Origin: Ursus arctos
Lineage: Eukaryota; Chordata; Mammalia; Carnivora; Ursidae
Assembly: GCF_023065955.2 (NCBI RefSeq)
Contig: NW_026623100.1
Span: 71,242,727-71,306,726 of the forward strand
Direction of reading: 5' to 3'
Length of the DNA: 64,000 bases
Part shown: piece after piece, positions 1-11,126 of the stretch
Layout: the number at the start of each line of letters is the position of its first letter
Numbering within the stretch: the first letter of the stretch is position 1
The notes under the pieces: generated by a model
Databases searched by the model: none
What the model saw: the letters and a program-made list of their open reading frames with translations, nothing else
What the model was told of the DNA's origin: nothing
Position numbers and translations under genes: made by a program

Positions 1-540
1 AAGGATTCTGTGTACAGGGGCGGGATCACTGGCACTTTGAACAGAGCGAGGGGGATGATTTCTGAAAATGTTCAGGGCACCGTCATTTGCCAAAGGACAA
101 ACAACTTGAGAAAGCATGATCCCTCTGTTTTCAAGAAGCTCACAAGCTGGCTTGAAAGAAAAGGCACGATAGTACAGGGTCCTTAAATGTATTGGACAGC
201 ATATAGTCATGCATGGCACAGACCAGGAGAATGAGTGAGTCCTCCAGGCTGGAGGCTGGGAAGCCACTCTGGACAGTAGGGCTGGTCTGGGCCTAGAGTT
301 TGATGGGGCATTTCTTTGCATTCTCTGCTTTTTGCACATTTTTTCATGTCTTGTGCATAGACCTCGTTTCCATAGTACTTTCTGTTCCTGTTACTTACAA
401 GGAGAAGAGATTTACTCAGGTTACTTTAAGCACTGGGCAGTGGGCATAGGGGATAGCATGAGAGTTTATTAGGATTTGAGGGGGTAATATATTGAGATAA
501 TGGGGAGCTTATGGTATTTAACCATTCTGTGACGCAATTA
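1..540. other. unassigned non-coding sequence
   Basis: I see no gene and no repeat family I can name here. The composition is ordinary mixed mammalian sequence with short A/T-rich stretches toward the right end. Confidence 0.5.
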
Positions 541-544
541 ATTC

Positions 545-685
545 TTCTAATGGGACTAATATTAGTGCCCACTCATTGGATTTTTGTAAAAGAAATAAAT
601 AAGAGAATCCATGTATTGCTTAGCTTGGTGGGCGGCACACAGAAGATCTTCAATACCTGTGATTTCTATTATTATTGATAATTTC
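545..685 (+). repeat. MIR SINE fragment (3' half)
   Basis: The order of blocks follows the MIR 3' half: a section like 'aataatagtgcctacctcat', then a 'gattaaatgagttaat'-like section, then 'cttagaacagtgcctggcac' eroded to a 'gcttagcttggtgggcggcac' form, and an ATT-rich tail. MIRs are inactive SINEs from early mammalian evolution. The edges are approximate because the copy is strongly diverged. Confidence 0.5.
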
Positions 686-689
686 TGGT

Positions 690-1399
690 TTCTCACAGCG
701 TTCACTTGCTGCCAGCTCCTATGGCTCCAACTCTGAATTCCTCTCAGTGTCTCTGTCTTGATGTCAGGGCTTTCAAACTCCTTTCAATTGCACCTTTTCT
801 GGTCTTTGCCTGAATTTCTTCTCATTTCCAGAAATGTTCTTAACAGAGAATCTCGTTGACTTAGCTCATGGTTTCGGTTGGACCAGGTCATATGTGACTG
901 GCCATTTTGTTAGCAGGCTTCCATTTGGTCTATGCTGTCTTCTGGTCCAATCATCAGAGACTGTTGACAGGGGGAAAAATGCATGCATAGAAGGGAGTGT
1001 GGACATGGCATGCTGGGTCAGGGGGTGGGGTCTTATTCTTGGTGTTGGTCTGTGAATCCCTCATAGCCTAACATTGTATAAACATCTCCCCAGTTCAGAT
1101 CTGTGCACAATCGCCGTACGCTCAGTGTTGAGAGGACTAATAGATGGGAGATACATGGTCCTTGTGAGACCTCTCCATGAGGGAGTGGTTTGGGGGTGGA
1201 GAAAACAAAGTGCCCAGAGACTGTAATGTGTGTTAGCTTCTGGGAGCAGAGTGAAGGGAGAGGCTGTAGTGGTCAGTGGTGGGCCCTGAAGGCCAGCGTG
1301 TCAGGAACTGGCTCCTGGAAAAAGAGATCCTGGGAGAGGGCTTTGGGAGTCTTGTAGGCAAATGGCAGTAAATACGCCAGATTTTGTGCTAAATGGGCT
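690..1399. other. unassigned non-coding sequence
   Basis: There is a 73-codon open frame at 834-1055 with no recognisable motif, and I do not regard it as a gene. The part near 1240-1350 vaguely resembles minus-strand L2 but is too eroded to call. Confidence 0.4.
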
Positions 1400-1530
1400 T
1401 ATTATTTTTTACAATATGCCACTGAAGTAAGTACTCTCACTGTTTAAATTACACATATGAAAGAATGGATGCTCAGAAAAGTTAAGTGGGAAAGGAGTGT
1501 TTCAAACCCAGGTATGAAGGTTCCCACAAC
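1400..1530 (-). repeat. MIR SINE fragment
   Basis: Reads as the reverse complement of the MIR core. A 'gtaagtactctcactgt' block (MIR 'gtactattattatcccc') is followed by an eroded 'cagatgaggaaactgagg' block, then 'aaaagttaagtggg' and 'tttcaaacccaggt', the complement of the MIR tRNA-related head. Boundaries are approximate. Confidence 0.6.
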
Positions 1531-1560
1531 AAGAACAAGGACAATAAAGGAAGACATACT

Positions 1561-1712
1561 TTATTTATTTTTTTATAATAATTTTTTATTATGTTATGTT
1601 AGTCACCATACAGTACATCCCTAGATTTTGATGTAAAGTTCCATGATTCATTAGTTGCGTATAACACCCAGTGCACCGTGCAATACATGCCCTTCTTAAT
1701 AACCATCACTGG
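1561..1712 (-). mobile_element. L1 LINE, 5'-truncated 3' end (carnivoran type)
   Basis: The T-rich left end is the complement of the L1 poly(A) tail. It is followed by the carnivoran L1 3' UTR landmarks, including 'ttagtcaccatacagtacat', 'gattcattagttgcgtata' and 'acacccagtgcaccgtgcaa'. Only about 150 bp of the 3' end is present, which is typical of truncated target-primed insertions. I could not find a clean target-site duplication. Confidence 0.85.
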
Positions 1713-2084
1713 CCTATTTTAAGCTCAATCCACTAGGAAAGACCCCTGAGTCCATTTGGCTGGAGCCCAGTGTGCCTGCTGAGGAGTGTTGGGGGAGAGA
1801 CTAGAAGGTGGGTTGGAAAAGACTGTAGAGGGTCCTGATTGAAGTTGGGACCAGAGTCTCAGTGCCAGCCCTTGGCACTGGGTCTTGCATGTTGCGAAAG
1901 TTCAGCAGATGCTTTTTGAAGAGAAAGGGATCTAACTGCCAGGTGGAATGTTTATCAGGTTGTTTTCTTGGCTGCCATCTTGGGCACCTTGGCCTCATTC
2001 CTTCACTTTGTTCTCCCTCCCCAACAGCCCCTGCTTCGCATGGACATCTGAGTGATCTTCCTCAAAACTAGACCTCTTCATGTC

Positions 2085-2335
2085 ACACTTTTGCTTCAAG
2101 TCTCCCAACGGCTCCCTAGAGCTCTCAGAGAAAGTTCAAACTGTTAAGTGCAGCATTAAATAACTTTCCAATCTGGACTGGACCCATGTCCTTGTTCCCT
2201 CCTTGCTGTTCCCAAAGCTGCCACATTGAACTGCATCCCGGTACCTCAACAGGATATTTATTTTTTAAGACTCCAGACGATTGACAGGCTCTCCCCCACG
2301 TTCTGCTGGAATGCCATCCTTTACTCACTAGCACT
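2085..2335 (+). repeat. L2 LINE fragment
   Basis: Landmarks resemble the L2 3' region in sense orientation: a 'ggctccctagagctctcagag' block (the L2 'ggctcccattgccctcagga' segment), then 'cttgttccctccttgctgtt'. L2 is a long-dead LINE. It abuts a MIR on its right. Family assignment is from memory of the consensus and the edges are uncertain. Confidence 0.45.
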
Positions 2336-2339
2336 GTCA

Positions 2340-2515
2340 GCTGAGTCCCTTTACAGGGACAACCACCTGTCAAACAGACTCTTTTATTTCCATTTTACAG
2401 ATGAGTAAACTGAAGTTCAGGGAGGTTAAAATTCTTGTTCAGGGTCACAGAACTAGTAGGATCAGAGGCAGGATTGCAAGCCAGACAGCTTGACTCCAAG
2501 ACTTGTACTCCTCAG
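2340..2515 (-). repeat. MIR SINE
   Basis: Shows the reverse-complement MIR core clearly: 'ttccattttacagatgagta', 'aaactgaagttcagggaggt', 'gggtcacagaactagtagga', then the tRNA-related head eroded to 'gcaggattgcaagccagaca'. One of the better preserved MIR copies here. Confidence 0.8.
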
Positions 2516-2727
2516 CACCCTCCTATGTGGTGTCCGTCCTTGGTTTTTTCACTGGGTGGGCTCTTTCTTATTCTGCGGCCCAGACCAGATGCCACTTCTA
2601 TGGCACTTTTCTTGATTTCTCCCTCACACGCAAGTCCCTCTGTCAGATGAGTCATGCCATAGAGTTCTGCTCAATTCTCCAACAGCATTTCTCACCTCCT
2701 CTCTCAAGGTTTGTTTCCTAGAACTCT

Positions 2728-2962
2728 CTTATGGACTGGATGTTTGTGTCTCTCCCAAATTCATATGTTGAAGCCCCAAGCTCAAAGTGACTGTATTTGG
2801 AGATAGGGCCTTTATGGAGATAAAATGAAATGAGATCATAAGGTTGGGATCCTGATCCAATGGATTAGTGTCCTTATCAGAAGAGACTAGAGATCTCCTT
2901 CCCTTTCTCTCTGCCACATTAGGGCACAGTAAGTAGGCAGGTGTCTATGAGCCAGGAAGTGA
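2728..2962 (+). repeat. MLT1 (MaLR) LTR, 5' part
   Basis: Matches the MLT1 LTR in sense orientation: 'ctcccaaattcatatgttga', 'agccccaagctcaaagtgac', 'tggattagtgtccttatcag', and an eroded 'ccatgtgaggacacagcgag' block near 2915-2945. MLT1 LTRs come from ancient ERVL-related MaLR elements and are not active. The LTR stops near 2960 and its 3' part resumes near 3500, so foreign sequence splits it. Confidence 0.8.
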
Positions 2963-3440
2963 GCTGTTACGACTGCATTAAATTAACATTTGTCGAGTGG
3001 AGCACAGGGTGCTGGATGGTGACCCTCAGTTCAACAGTGGGTCACATGAGAAATTGAAAAAGAGGAGTTTATGACTCCCAGGTCCTGAAGGAAGAACCTG
3101 GCACGCCTTGAGGGGCCACATGGGAGGTCAAGGCAGAGTACAGACAGAGAGAGAGAGGGAGGGTCTGTGGGTGGAGCACTTGAGGTTTCCAGGCTAGGGC
3201 TGGACTGGTCAATTCAAAGCAGAAGAACAGGGTGTAGGACTCCTCTTTAAGGGGCACATAAGGCTAACAGACACTGGGGGGACAGGGGGACTGTTGCTCA
3301 CAAGGGTCGTTAGGGACAGCCTATCAGTGGCTCACGGTTGCTGGTGACTCAGCTGCTGCATTTCAAGGTACGGTCTTGCATGAGGGGCTGGTGTCAGTGT
3401 GGGTCCCTGCCGGCCTCTTGGCCTCACAGAACGGACGCTG
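2963..3440. other. sequence interrupting the MLT1 LTR (unassigned insert)
   Basis: About 0.5 kb lies between the two recognisable MLT1 parts and does not look like MLT1. It has an A-rich section near 3050 ('gaaattgaaaaagaggag') and a short GA run at 3146-3160. It could be a second LTR element inserted into MLT1, but I cannot name a family, and both edges are estimates. Confidence 0.4.
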
Positions 3441-3494
3441 AGGCGCCAACACCATGGAGTAGCTTAGCTCACTTCTCAAAGAGAGCCTTCCTCT

Positions 3495-3590
3495 GCGGGA
3501 TCCCGATCTGAGACTTCCTGCCTTCAGACCTGTTGTTTAAGCCACCCAGTCAATGGTATTTTGTCAGGGCAGCTCAAGCAGACAAATAGA
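3495..3590 (+). repeat. MLT1 (MaLR) LTR, 3' end
   Basis: Carries the diagnostic MLT1 3' terminus: 'gttgtttaagccacccagtc' then 'atggtattttgtcagggcag' and a final 'cagacaaata'. It is the right-hand continuation of the LTR that starts near 2728. A 144-codon open frame begins inside this end at 3561; it shows no recognisable domain. Confidence 0.8.
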
Positions 3591-4620
3591 AGCTCTTCCT
3601 CCCTGATTGGGTTTCCCTTCTCGAATGTGAGCTACTCATGGGGATCCTTTCTGTCGCTGGCCCTCGATTCCCAACCTCCAAACTTGGAGCTTATTGACTG
3701 GAAGCAGGGCATGCTGGAGGCTCGGCGGTTGTGGAATCATGCTTTACTGTGCCCCCACGACCGCAGTCCCCAGGATCCCACCGCTACAAGTGGTCCAGAA
3801 CGCTCTCCCCGCTCCTGCCCGTGTCACCTGGGCTCTGGGCCCCTGGCACTCCGGAGGTGCGGCTGCTTCTTCGCAGAGCTTCCACTGACTGCTGATTTAC
3901 TAGCTTCTCACGGAGGGCTTGGCGGCCTGCTGTCTCCTCCGGCCCTCGTAAAGCAGCCCCTCCCCTCAGCCCAGTGCCAGCAGCTGCCCCGCTGACTGCC
4001 TGGGCAGAATTTACGACAAGGATTCATCAGATTAGGAGGCAGGGACAGGGTAGTTCTTCCTCGAGGTGCAGAATGCAGTCAGACAGCATTGTAGGCCCTT
4101 CTTCTTGCTGAGCAAACCGATGTGGTAAGCATGGCATTCTCTGACCTGAGTTGTTTAGAAACATTTTGATTGGACAGGAAATAATTTTTTTAAATGTTCT
4201 GGAGCCGAGTAGAAATTTAACTCTCTCAGGCCTGTTTGTGCTACTTCCTGCCCAGCTTTGGGAGCTCCCAGTGGTCTGCTCACAATGGTTTGCTCTTTAT
4301 CAGGACCCAAAGGCCGCCAGACCTCCACTTCCTCTTCTAAGAATGGAATATTCGCCCCAAATCCTAAGGCCGCTCGTCTACTCTGTACTTGAGGAATGTC
4401 CTTGAGAGGGAGCTCACAGCTGCCCCCCTGTCATCCCTTTCGTGATTAGACTATTCTGACTCATAGAAAGTTCTTCAAAGCTTAAAAAACATTTTGCATC
4501 CCTCTTGCTCTTGCATCCACCAGCCTTTTTTTGCCATCTTGGACAGCAACTAAAACAATATAGATCGGCTCCATCTTTCACACAGGCAGTTTTTCACTTG
4601 TTTGTAGATAGCAGGGTGTC
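3591..4620. other. unassigned non-coding sequence
   Basis: No repeat I can name. The 144-codon plus frame at 3561-3995 starts in an LTR end and has no domain, signal peptide or exon-like boundary that I can defend. The part at 3700-3990 is moderately GC-rich. Confidence 0.4.
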
Positions 4621-4624
4621 TTAT

Positions 4625-4735
4625 TCCTCAAACATTTATCAAGAGGCTGCTCTTCTGGGCACAGTGGACAGAGAAATGAATGCAGGATGACTGGTGTGAT
4701 TTCACAGCTGTGTTCTGCACAACTCCAGGGGGCTC
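4625..4735 (-). repeat. L2 LINE 3'-end fragment
   Basis: Resembles the reverse complement of the L2 3' terminus: 'caaacatttatcaagaggct' corresponds to 'caaatatttattgagcacct', followed by 'gggcacagtggacagagaaatga'-type sequence. Short and diverged. Confidence 0.4.
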
Positions 4736-5590
4736 CACTCACACAGACCACAGCCTGTGCAGGCATGTAGGGCTGCCCTGTGTGAACACTACATATTCTC
4801 GTCCTTGAGACCCTCACAGATAACTCAGGGATCTTCTGAGTCTTCTTAGCCTAGCCGAACCTCCTGGACTCTCTTCCGACCATGTCCTTGTAGTCATGGC
4901 CCTGAGGTTCCTCACCATCTTGTTCTTTCTCCCCTGAACATATGCTTATCTGTCAGGGTCCCTCTGCAAACGGGATCCACTAGAGTGATTTACGGCTGTC
5001 ACCTCCAGTCTGGACTTTGAACTCCTGTTAATGCAACCATCAGGAAGAGCCTTTGGCTGAGGTTTAGCTTTAGTGAGTGATTTTCTAGAGACCAACAAGA
5101 CTTGGAGATCATTTGACTTGGATTAAGGGAAAGAGATATGCACCCTTTGGCCACACATGACATGGGTTTGGCTACATGTAGCCTCCCATGTGCCATTCAG
5201 GATTCTAATTATGCAGTTATATACTTGTCTCCTTTATTAGCTTCTTTGTAGGGGGCACTAACTTTTATTTTCGCGCAGCTTCTGCAACAGCAGAGTGTCT
5301 CTCTGGCCCCTGGCAGCTACTTGGTAAATGTGAAATAAATGACCGCTGCTATGTTCATGTCTCATTCTAGGTACTGTAATGCTGAAATCATGGCACCTGC
5401 TCTCACAAAGACTTTGACAAAGATGTCTCATGATATAATCAATGAATTTGAGCAGTTGATTTTGGGGGAGGCAGTGCTCCCGAGTGGTGGTTACCATCTC
5501 ATGGGCTTTGCTGTGCCCCAGTGCAAGGCTGTGGGTTTACCAGCAGCATAAGTGCCTTTTTTTGTTTTTTCCTGTTAGCTTGGTATTCTG
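4736..5590. other. unassigned non-coding sequence
   Basis: A 70-codon plus frame at 5339-5551 has no motif I recognise. I see no named repeat until the L1 tail that begins near 5591. Confidence 0.4.
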
Positions 5591-6345
5591 CTTTTATTTA
5601 TTTTTTTTCTTCAAATTTTTATTTAAACTCTAGTTAGTTAACATACAGTGCCATCTTGGTCTCAGGAGTAGAATTCAGTGATTCATCACTTACATACAAC
5701 ACCTAGTGCTCAACACAAGTGTCCTCCTTAATCCCCATGACCCATCTAGCCCATCCCCCACCCACCTCCCTCCATGAGCCCTAAGTTTGTTCTTTATCTT
5801 TAAGAGTCTCTTCTGGTGTGTTTCCTTCTCTCTCTCTCTTTTCCCCCTTCCATATGTTCATCTGTCTTTGTTCTTTTTTTTTTCCTCTTTTCCTCAGTTT
5901 TGTTTCTTAAATTCCACATATGAGTGAAATCATAGGGTATTTGTCTTTCTCTGACTGACTTATTTCACTTAGCATAATACACTTGCGCTCCATCCACGTC
6001 ATTGCAAATGGCAAGATTTCATTCTTTTTGGTGGCTGAGTAATATTCCATTATATATACCACCTCTTCTTTATCCATTCATCAGTGGATAGACATTTGGG
6101 CTCTCTCCATAGTTTGGCTGTTGTTGATAATGCTGCTATGAACATTGGGGTGCATGTACCCCTTTGAATCTGTATTTTTGTATCCTTTGGGTAAATACCT
6201 AATAGTGCAATTACTGGATAGTAAGTTGTTCTATTTTTACCTTTTTGAGGAACCTCCATACTGTTCTCCAGAGTGGCTGCAGCAGTTTGCATTCCCACCA
6301 GCAGTACAAGAGGGTTCCCCTTTCTCTGCCTCCTCCAATACAGTT
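5591..6345 (-). mobile_element. L1 LINE 3' end including ORF2 C-terminus
   Basis: A T-rich left end is followed by the L1 3' UTR ('gattcatcacttacatacaa', 'ctccttaatccccatgaccc') and then by the end of ORF2 read on the minus strand. In the minus frame spanning 6050-6400 the ORF2 C-terminal hallmark 'STDEWIKKRWYI' and an '[11 protein letters not shown]'-like segment are visible. This is the longest L1 3' fragment here, roughly 750 bp. The reverse transcriptase catalytic region is absent, so it cannot move on its own. Confidence 0.9.
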
Positions 6346-9300
6346 TTGATCTCAGTAATGGCACACAACATAACTTGTAGCTATTTCTGGAAACTCTCAA
6401 TTTTTAGGGATCATTTGAGGCACCCAGAGGAAAAGGTTTTGCAGGACTTGGCTTTCGATTGAACCCTGGTATTCCCAGGGACTCAATCATCAAGTTTTTG
6501 AGGTTGTAAAGGTCTGTGGGGGGCAAGATAAAGGTGTTACTGGATTCTCTGGGAGGTCATAAAGCCTTCTTTAGGTCACCTGCCTGTTGGCACCTATATG
6601 AAAAAAATCAAATACATCCAAAATATCAGAGCTAAATAACCAGATAGGAAAGAACAAGAAGAGTGAGACTTTCCAGGGAAGGGAGGAAGAAGGGAGGAAG
6701 ATAAGCTCTTGAGGGAAGGCAGGTGTCGATTCTGCTTGTACGCTTTCTTTAGGGAAGGCTGACCAGGTCACTGGGTCGACAAGAGCCTTCGTGATCTCTC
6801 AGTGTCAGCCATAGCTTTGATAGTGCCCCTCCTCCACTCCAGCTAATTCTTTCCTGGTGCCCCAGACAGTGGCGGAGCTAGGCCTTGAATTTGGTGCTCC
6901 TGACACCCAGTCCTGATGTCTTCCATAGCAACATACGTGGCTGCATTTTTCACTCACTCACTGGTGCTTACGTCATGATCTTATCCAGCTCTGGTCAAAC
7001 ATTCCTAATCATTGGGCTGAAGGAAGGCCATTCCACTCCACTTTAGATTAAGACAACAAGACAAAGCCAAGTTTTTGGTATCCCTCCACACCTCTCATCC
7101 GCTGCTTCTCTGTTTTGCTCCAGAATGCCTATAACTCATCTTTGTGGCATTTTGTAAATTTGGCTTGGGGTTGAATTCATACTAATATTTGGAAACTACC
7201 TTAATTTTATAATTAAAAATGAAGTGACTCATCCAACCTTCTCTTTCTCTCTCCACAAATAATCTGGCCATAAAACAAATCTCTGCTATTAAGTGGTATT
7301 TATTTAATTGTGATTTGCTGTAGAGCTGTTTAAGAGGGGGTCATTAGGTTAAAATCATTGCGCCGGTTCTCTGAGCAGAGTATGTCTTGTGCTGACTTAC
7401 GTTTGGGTGTGTTTTCTCTGACGCTGAGCTAACACAGCCGTGTTTACATTATGCACATTCTCTAGTTGCTGACATTTTTTGTTCCTCCAGAAGGAAAAAG
7501 ACGCAGCACAGATGAATGACCCTCTTTGATGTGATATGTCAGGTCAAGCTGGACCATGGGTGATACTGGCATTAACTACATTTTCTTCCCATCTTTCCAA
7601 TCTTCCTTACCCCCAAATCAAGGTTGAAGAAGAAACCAGTAATTTCAGATGGTCTGAATCTGTTGTAGCTTACACTGAGAGTCTCTGAGGTTGGATAGAG
7701 TCTTGAGGGGCTAATAAACCAATGGGCTTCTTAGGCACAGACCCCAAAATACCACCAGGAACCTTAGTTGTCTCCAAATGGATAGGAGTTTGGAGACCCA
7801 TGTAGAGCCTCCTTTTTGAAATGTTGAAATGAGGCAGTTAATATACAATACAAAAGGATGTTCGGGGTAGGGCAGGGCTTACCATAAAACCCCCTTGGGA
7901 GCCTTTCCTCAAATAGTTTTTCCGAAGTCCTTCATCATCTTCCCATTCAGAGCCCTCTTGGCTTTGCGTTTTCTAGGCAGATGTGAGAAATGTCACCACG
8001 TTTCCAAAGAGGAACTGAACAAGACAGATGGGCTCTACCCCAGCAGGACACCTGGATGGCAGCCTTATCTAGAGCCAAAATGGGACCGCATGTGCCTGCC
8101 TGTTTATTTATTCTCCTCCTGTTTGGAGACTTTCCCTGATTAATTACTTTCTAGTAATCGAGGCTGCTAACTAATGTCTCATCTGATTAACCTGTAGTTT
8201 GGCTCTTGGTCCCAGAGGGTGGGCTGGCCATCCGACTGGGGAATGAAGGAGGTCATTGGCCAGGGGCCCCTGGGATGCCAGTTTTGGGCTCGTTTATTTG
8301 CTTTAAGTCTTGTTTGCTATTCCTGCTGCAGTGACTGGCGACAGCTCCCCCCATGTCCCATCCAATCTAATTGGCCTGCTGAAACAGCAGTGAACACAAG
8401 ACTTAAGAAATGTTTTCTTTGAAAACTTCTGGTCCGACAGACACTTTGAGATCATGTTTCACCCTGTTTCAATTGCACACCATTCCCTGGGACTTTCAGG
8501 AGAAATATTGAAAGGGAGTCTTACAGGGGAGCTGCAGCTCTGTGGTTTGGGGAGGCTGATGAGCTAGAGGGTGGAGGGAAGGCTGTGCTGAGGCAGCCCG
8601 GCATCTTCAGAATCTCGAGAGCCTGCCAACGTTAACACATCCGAGGAGGTATTCAGTATCAAAGTCTCCAATATTTGGCTCCATAAACACGATACCGGTT
8701 GCAAAAACAAAGCTAAGGAGCTCATGCTGATTACTTCAATAAAAGCTGTTTAATTATGAACGTTTGGGAAATGAAGTTACCAACAGGACCAGGAGAGCTT
8801 TGGCGTCCAGTGTCCCTGCTCCCAGCATCCCACTGTTAAACTAGATTGTCCACTCAGCTGAAAAGTCTGACATTGAGCGGGGTACACCCTCAGCCCCGCA
8901 GGATACTGCTCACTTGCCAGTAACACTCCCTCTTGTTGCAGTGGCAAATTTTGGGAACTGAGTACTGATAGAATTATCTAATGTTATCCGTGCCATTTTC
9001 AGACCATCCAAGGGTTACTTGGGGTGGTGGTCAAAGCTCTTGAAAGACCTGCATTTGTTTCCAGGTTTTTCTTTTTCTTAGCTGACTCCCCCCACCCCAC
9101 CCCCAGAAGTCAGGGTTCCAGGACTAGACAAAGTAGATGAATTCTGAGGAGGGAGCTCATGGACCTGGTTGTGATGGCATGTTTTGGAATACTCAAATGA
9201 GTTTTGCTTAATCACAGTTTAGGAAACATGATCTTATTAACGCTTCTGTATAATTCTCCTCTCTCTTTGTGTGGTTATAGTCAGTTATTTTGTGTTTGAT

Positions 9301-9450
9301 GTAAAAGTTTAATGAACAAAAAATCAGAGTTCAATCTGTGTATATCAGGAAAGAAATGTAAGGATGTACACATTGTCAAGGAGTGAACTGTTTTCCACAA
9401 GTGACTTCCCCCCATGTCTTGATTATTTCTCAAAGAACTGAAACTTTTTA
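6346..9450. other. mostly repeat-poor non-coding interval
   Basis: Apart from a likely MIR scrap near 6855-6935, I can name no repeat over about 3 kb. AT-rich homeodomain-type cores cluster at 8138-8192 (ATTAATTA, TAATCG, GATTAA) and again near 8745-8755 (TTAATTAT). A C-rich run at 9088-9104 could form a G-quadruplex on the minus strand. No open frame exceeds 82 codons. Confidence 0.45.
6855..6935 (-). repeat. MIR SINE scrap
   Basis: The block 'agtggcggagctaggccttg' followed by 'aatttggtgctcctgacac' parallels the reverse-complement MIR head ('agtggcagagctgggatttgaacccaggtc'). Only about 80 bp is recognisable. Confidence 0.45.
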
Positions 9451-9466
9451 TATTTTAGTCATTTTT

Positions 9467-9652
9467 TTAAAGATTTTTATTTATTTATTTGACAGAGACA
9501 GGCAGCGAGAGAGGGAACACAAGCAGGGGGAGTGGGAGAGGAAGAAGCAGGCTCCTAGCGGAGAAGCCTGATGTGGGGCTCGATCCCAGAATGCTGGGAT
9601 CACACCCTGAGCCGAAGGCAGACGCTTAACAATTGCACCACCCAGGCGCCCC
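9467..9652 (-). mobile_element. CAN-SINE (SINEC), young copy with perfect TSD
   Basis: A full tRNA-Lys-derived carnivoran SINE in minus orientation: T-rich tail on the left, the 'gacagagacaggcagcgaga' body, and the complement of the tRNA head ending in 'cccaggcgcc'. A perfect 16-bp target-site duplication (tattttagtcattttt) lies at 9451-9466 and 9653-9668. The body has the form I associate with bears and pinnipeds, and the intact duplication shows a fairly recent insertion. Confidence 0.95.
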
Positions 9653-10439
9653 TATTTTAGTCATTTTTAATAGAAATCCTTCAAACTTTTATTCATCAGA
9701 AGATATTGAATACAAATTAACATTCTGACATTCCAAATAACTATTGAGTAATTTATGTTAATTACCATTTGTGTGTGCGTGTCTACATTGTCATGAGACT
9801 ATTCTATGCTTTTATAATGACAGTATATCCTTGATTTTTATTTCCCTTTAACAATGCAGTAACAATTCTTTCTTCTTTCAGTGAACAAGATAAAGAATAA
9901 GTTGGGAGGAAATTCTGAGTGTTTGGGGCAAATTCCTTGCTTTAAGCTCATACCTGCCTGGAGAAGGTCTGGAACCTTCCAGGTGGCTGGTGAGCTGCAG
10001 TGAAGGGGAGGGGCCTGAAGTGTGTGGACGGGGTGGTTAGGGAAAGGGTGACTCTGGAGTTTGGTTGGGGGTCCTGGTGTTAAACTTCAGGACCTGGTGC
10101 ATTCACCTGGAGAATGTGTGCCAAAATCTTTTCTCTTCTAAAAATCCAAGTTAAAGGGTAACTTTTTATGTGTGGTATACAAAGTTAAAATAACATTTCA
10201 AATTCCTCTGTGTATGGATTTGTTTTCTCTCCAAATGGTCAGAGTTACTGAAAGAAACTTGGAAAGGTTACTTGAGGTTCACAAGACCCTCTGGGAAGAG
10301 CCCACTTAGACCAGCCACTGGGACTTTGAGAAAGACCAGTGTAATGTTGTTACCTGACATTAGTGAGAAGGGGCCCTGACTGGTTCCCAGGAGCTGTCTT
10401 TGTTGTTATTAGCTGCAAACGCCAGAATTTGTGGGGCAA

Positions 10440-10650
10440 GGAAAGGTGACCAGGCTGGGAAGATGCCTAGCTCCTGGTCTAAGCCTTCTTGCTATTGTGT
10501 GACCCCAGATAATTCATTTACCTTCCCTGAGTCTGATTCTTTATTTAATAAGCTAATGACACCAATGCCTTATCATCAGAAGTGGAGATACAAACCAATG
10601 AGGTAATGGGTGTTAAAGAATTTTGCAAAGGTGACAAAGTGCTATAAAAT
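10440..10650 (+). repeat. MIR SINE
   Basis: Sense MIR order: 'gctattgtgtgaccccagat' (MIR 'agctgtgtgaccttgggca'), 'tcatttaccttccctgagtc', then the 3' part ending 'caaagtgctataaaattcag', which matches the MIR variant ending 'aagcactatataaatg'. Confidence 0.7.
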
Positions 10651-10724
10651 TCAGGGGCTACTTAATTCTACATTTTTTAGCAACATTTAAGTCCTTCCAG
10701 ACTCCATACATGCTATACTGCATT

Positions 10725-10880
10725 AGAGCAATGATAGTCTTAGAGGTCATCTCATTCAGTGCTCTAATTTTATATACAAGAAACTGAAAGAGAGGCCCGG
10801 AGAGAGGGATTTGCCTGCAAAGTAATGTGTCATGGTAGTGCCAGGGCTGAAGCTGCTGCTAGGAGATAGGACTCCCTTTA
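10725..10880 (-). repeat. MIR/MIR3-like fragment
   Basis: Blocks 'aggtcatctcattcagtgct', 'ttatatacaagaaactgaaa', 'gagaggcccggagagaggga' and 'gtgccagggctgaagctgct' follow the reverse-complement MIR-type core ('cattttacagatgaggaaactgaggcccagagagg'). It directly adjoins the SINE on its right. Confidence 0.55.
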
Positions 10881-10891
10881 GATGCCTTTTA

Positions 10892-11102
10892 CATTTATTT
10901 TATTTATTTTTTAAAAAGATTTTATTTATTTGAGAGAGAGAGGGCAAGGGAGCACGTGCAAACACAAGGGGGGGGAGGGGCAGAGGGAGAGGGAGACTCC
11001 CCGCTGAGCAGGGAGCCTGATGCGGGGCTTCATCCCAGCACTCTGGGATCATGACTTGAGCTGAAGGAAGACACTTAACCAACTGAGCCACCCACGTGCC
11101 CC
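10892..11102 (-). mobile_element. CAN-SINE (SINEC)
   Basis: Minus-strand SINE with T-rich tail, GA-rich body containing a G-run (10971-10982), and the head complement 'taaccaactgagccacccac'. An 'agatg' word occurs just left of the tail and just right of the head, which may be a remnant duplication. The right side is followed by 19 T residues at 11108-11126. Confidence 0.9.
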
Positions 11103-11107
11103 AGATG

Positions 11108-11126
11108 TTTTTTTTTTTTTTTTTTT
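11108..11126. repeat. poly-T tract (19 T)
   Basis: An uninterrupted run of 19 T immediately outside the SINE head. It may be an expanded part of the target-site duplication or the tail of another insertion; the sequence does not decide this. Confidence 0.8.

Noticed and set aside
3561..3995. 144-codon plus-strand open frame
   Set aside because: It begins inside an MLT1 LTR end and has no signal peptide, domain or supporting splice sites.
6050..6400. 116-codon minus-strand frame with a clear protein match
   Set aside because: The match is the C-terminus of L1 ORF2 in a truncated copy, so it is a mobile-element remnant and not a host gene.
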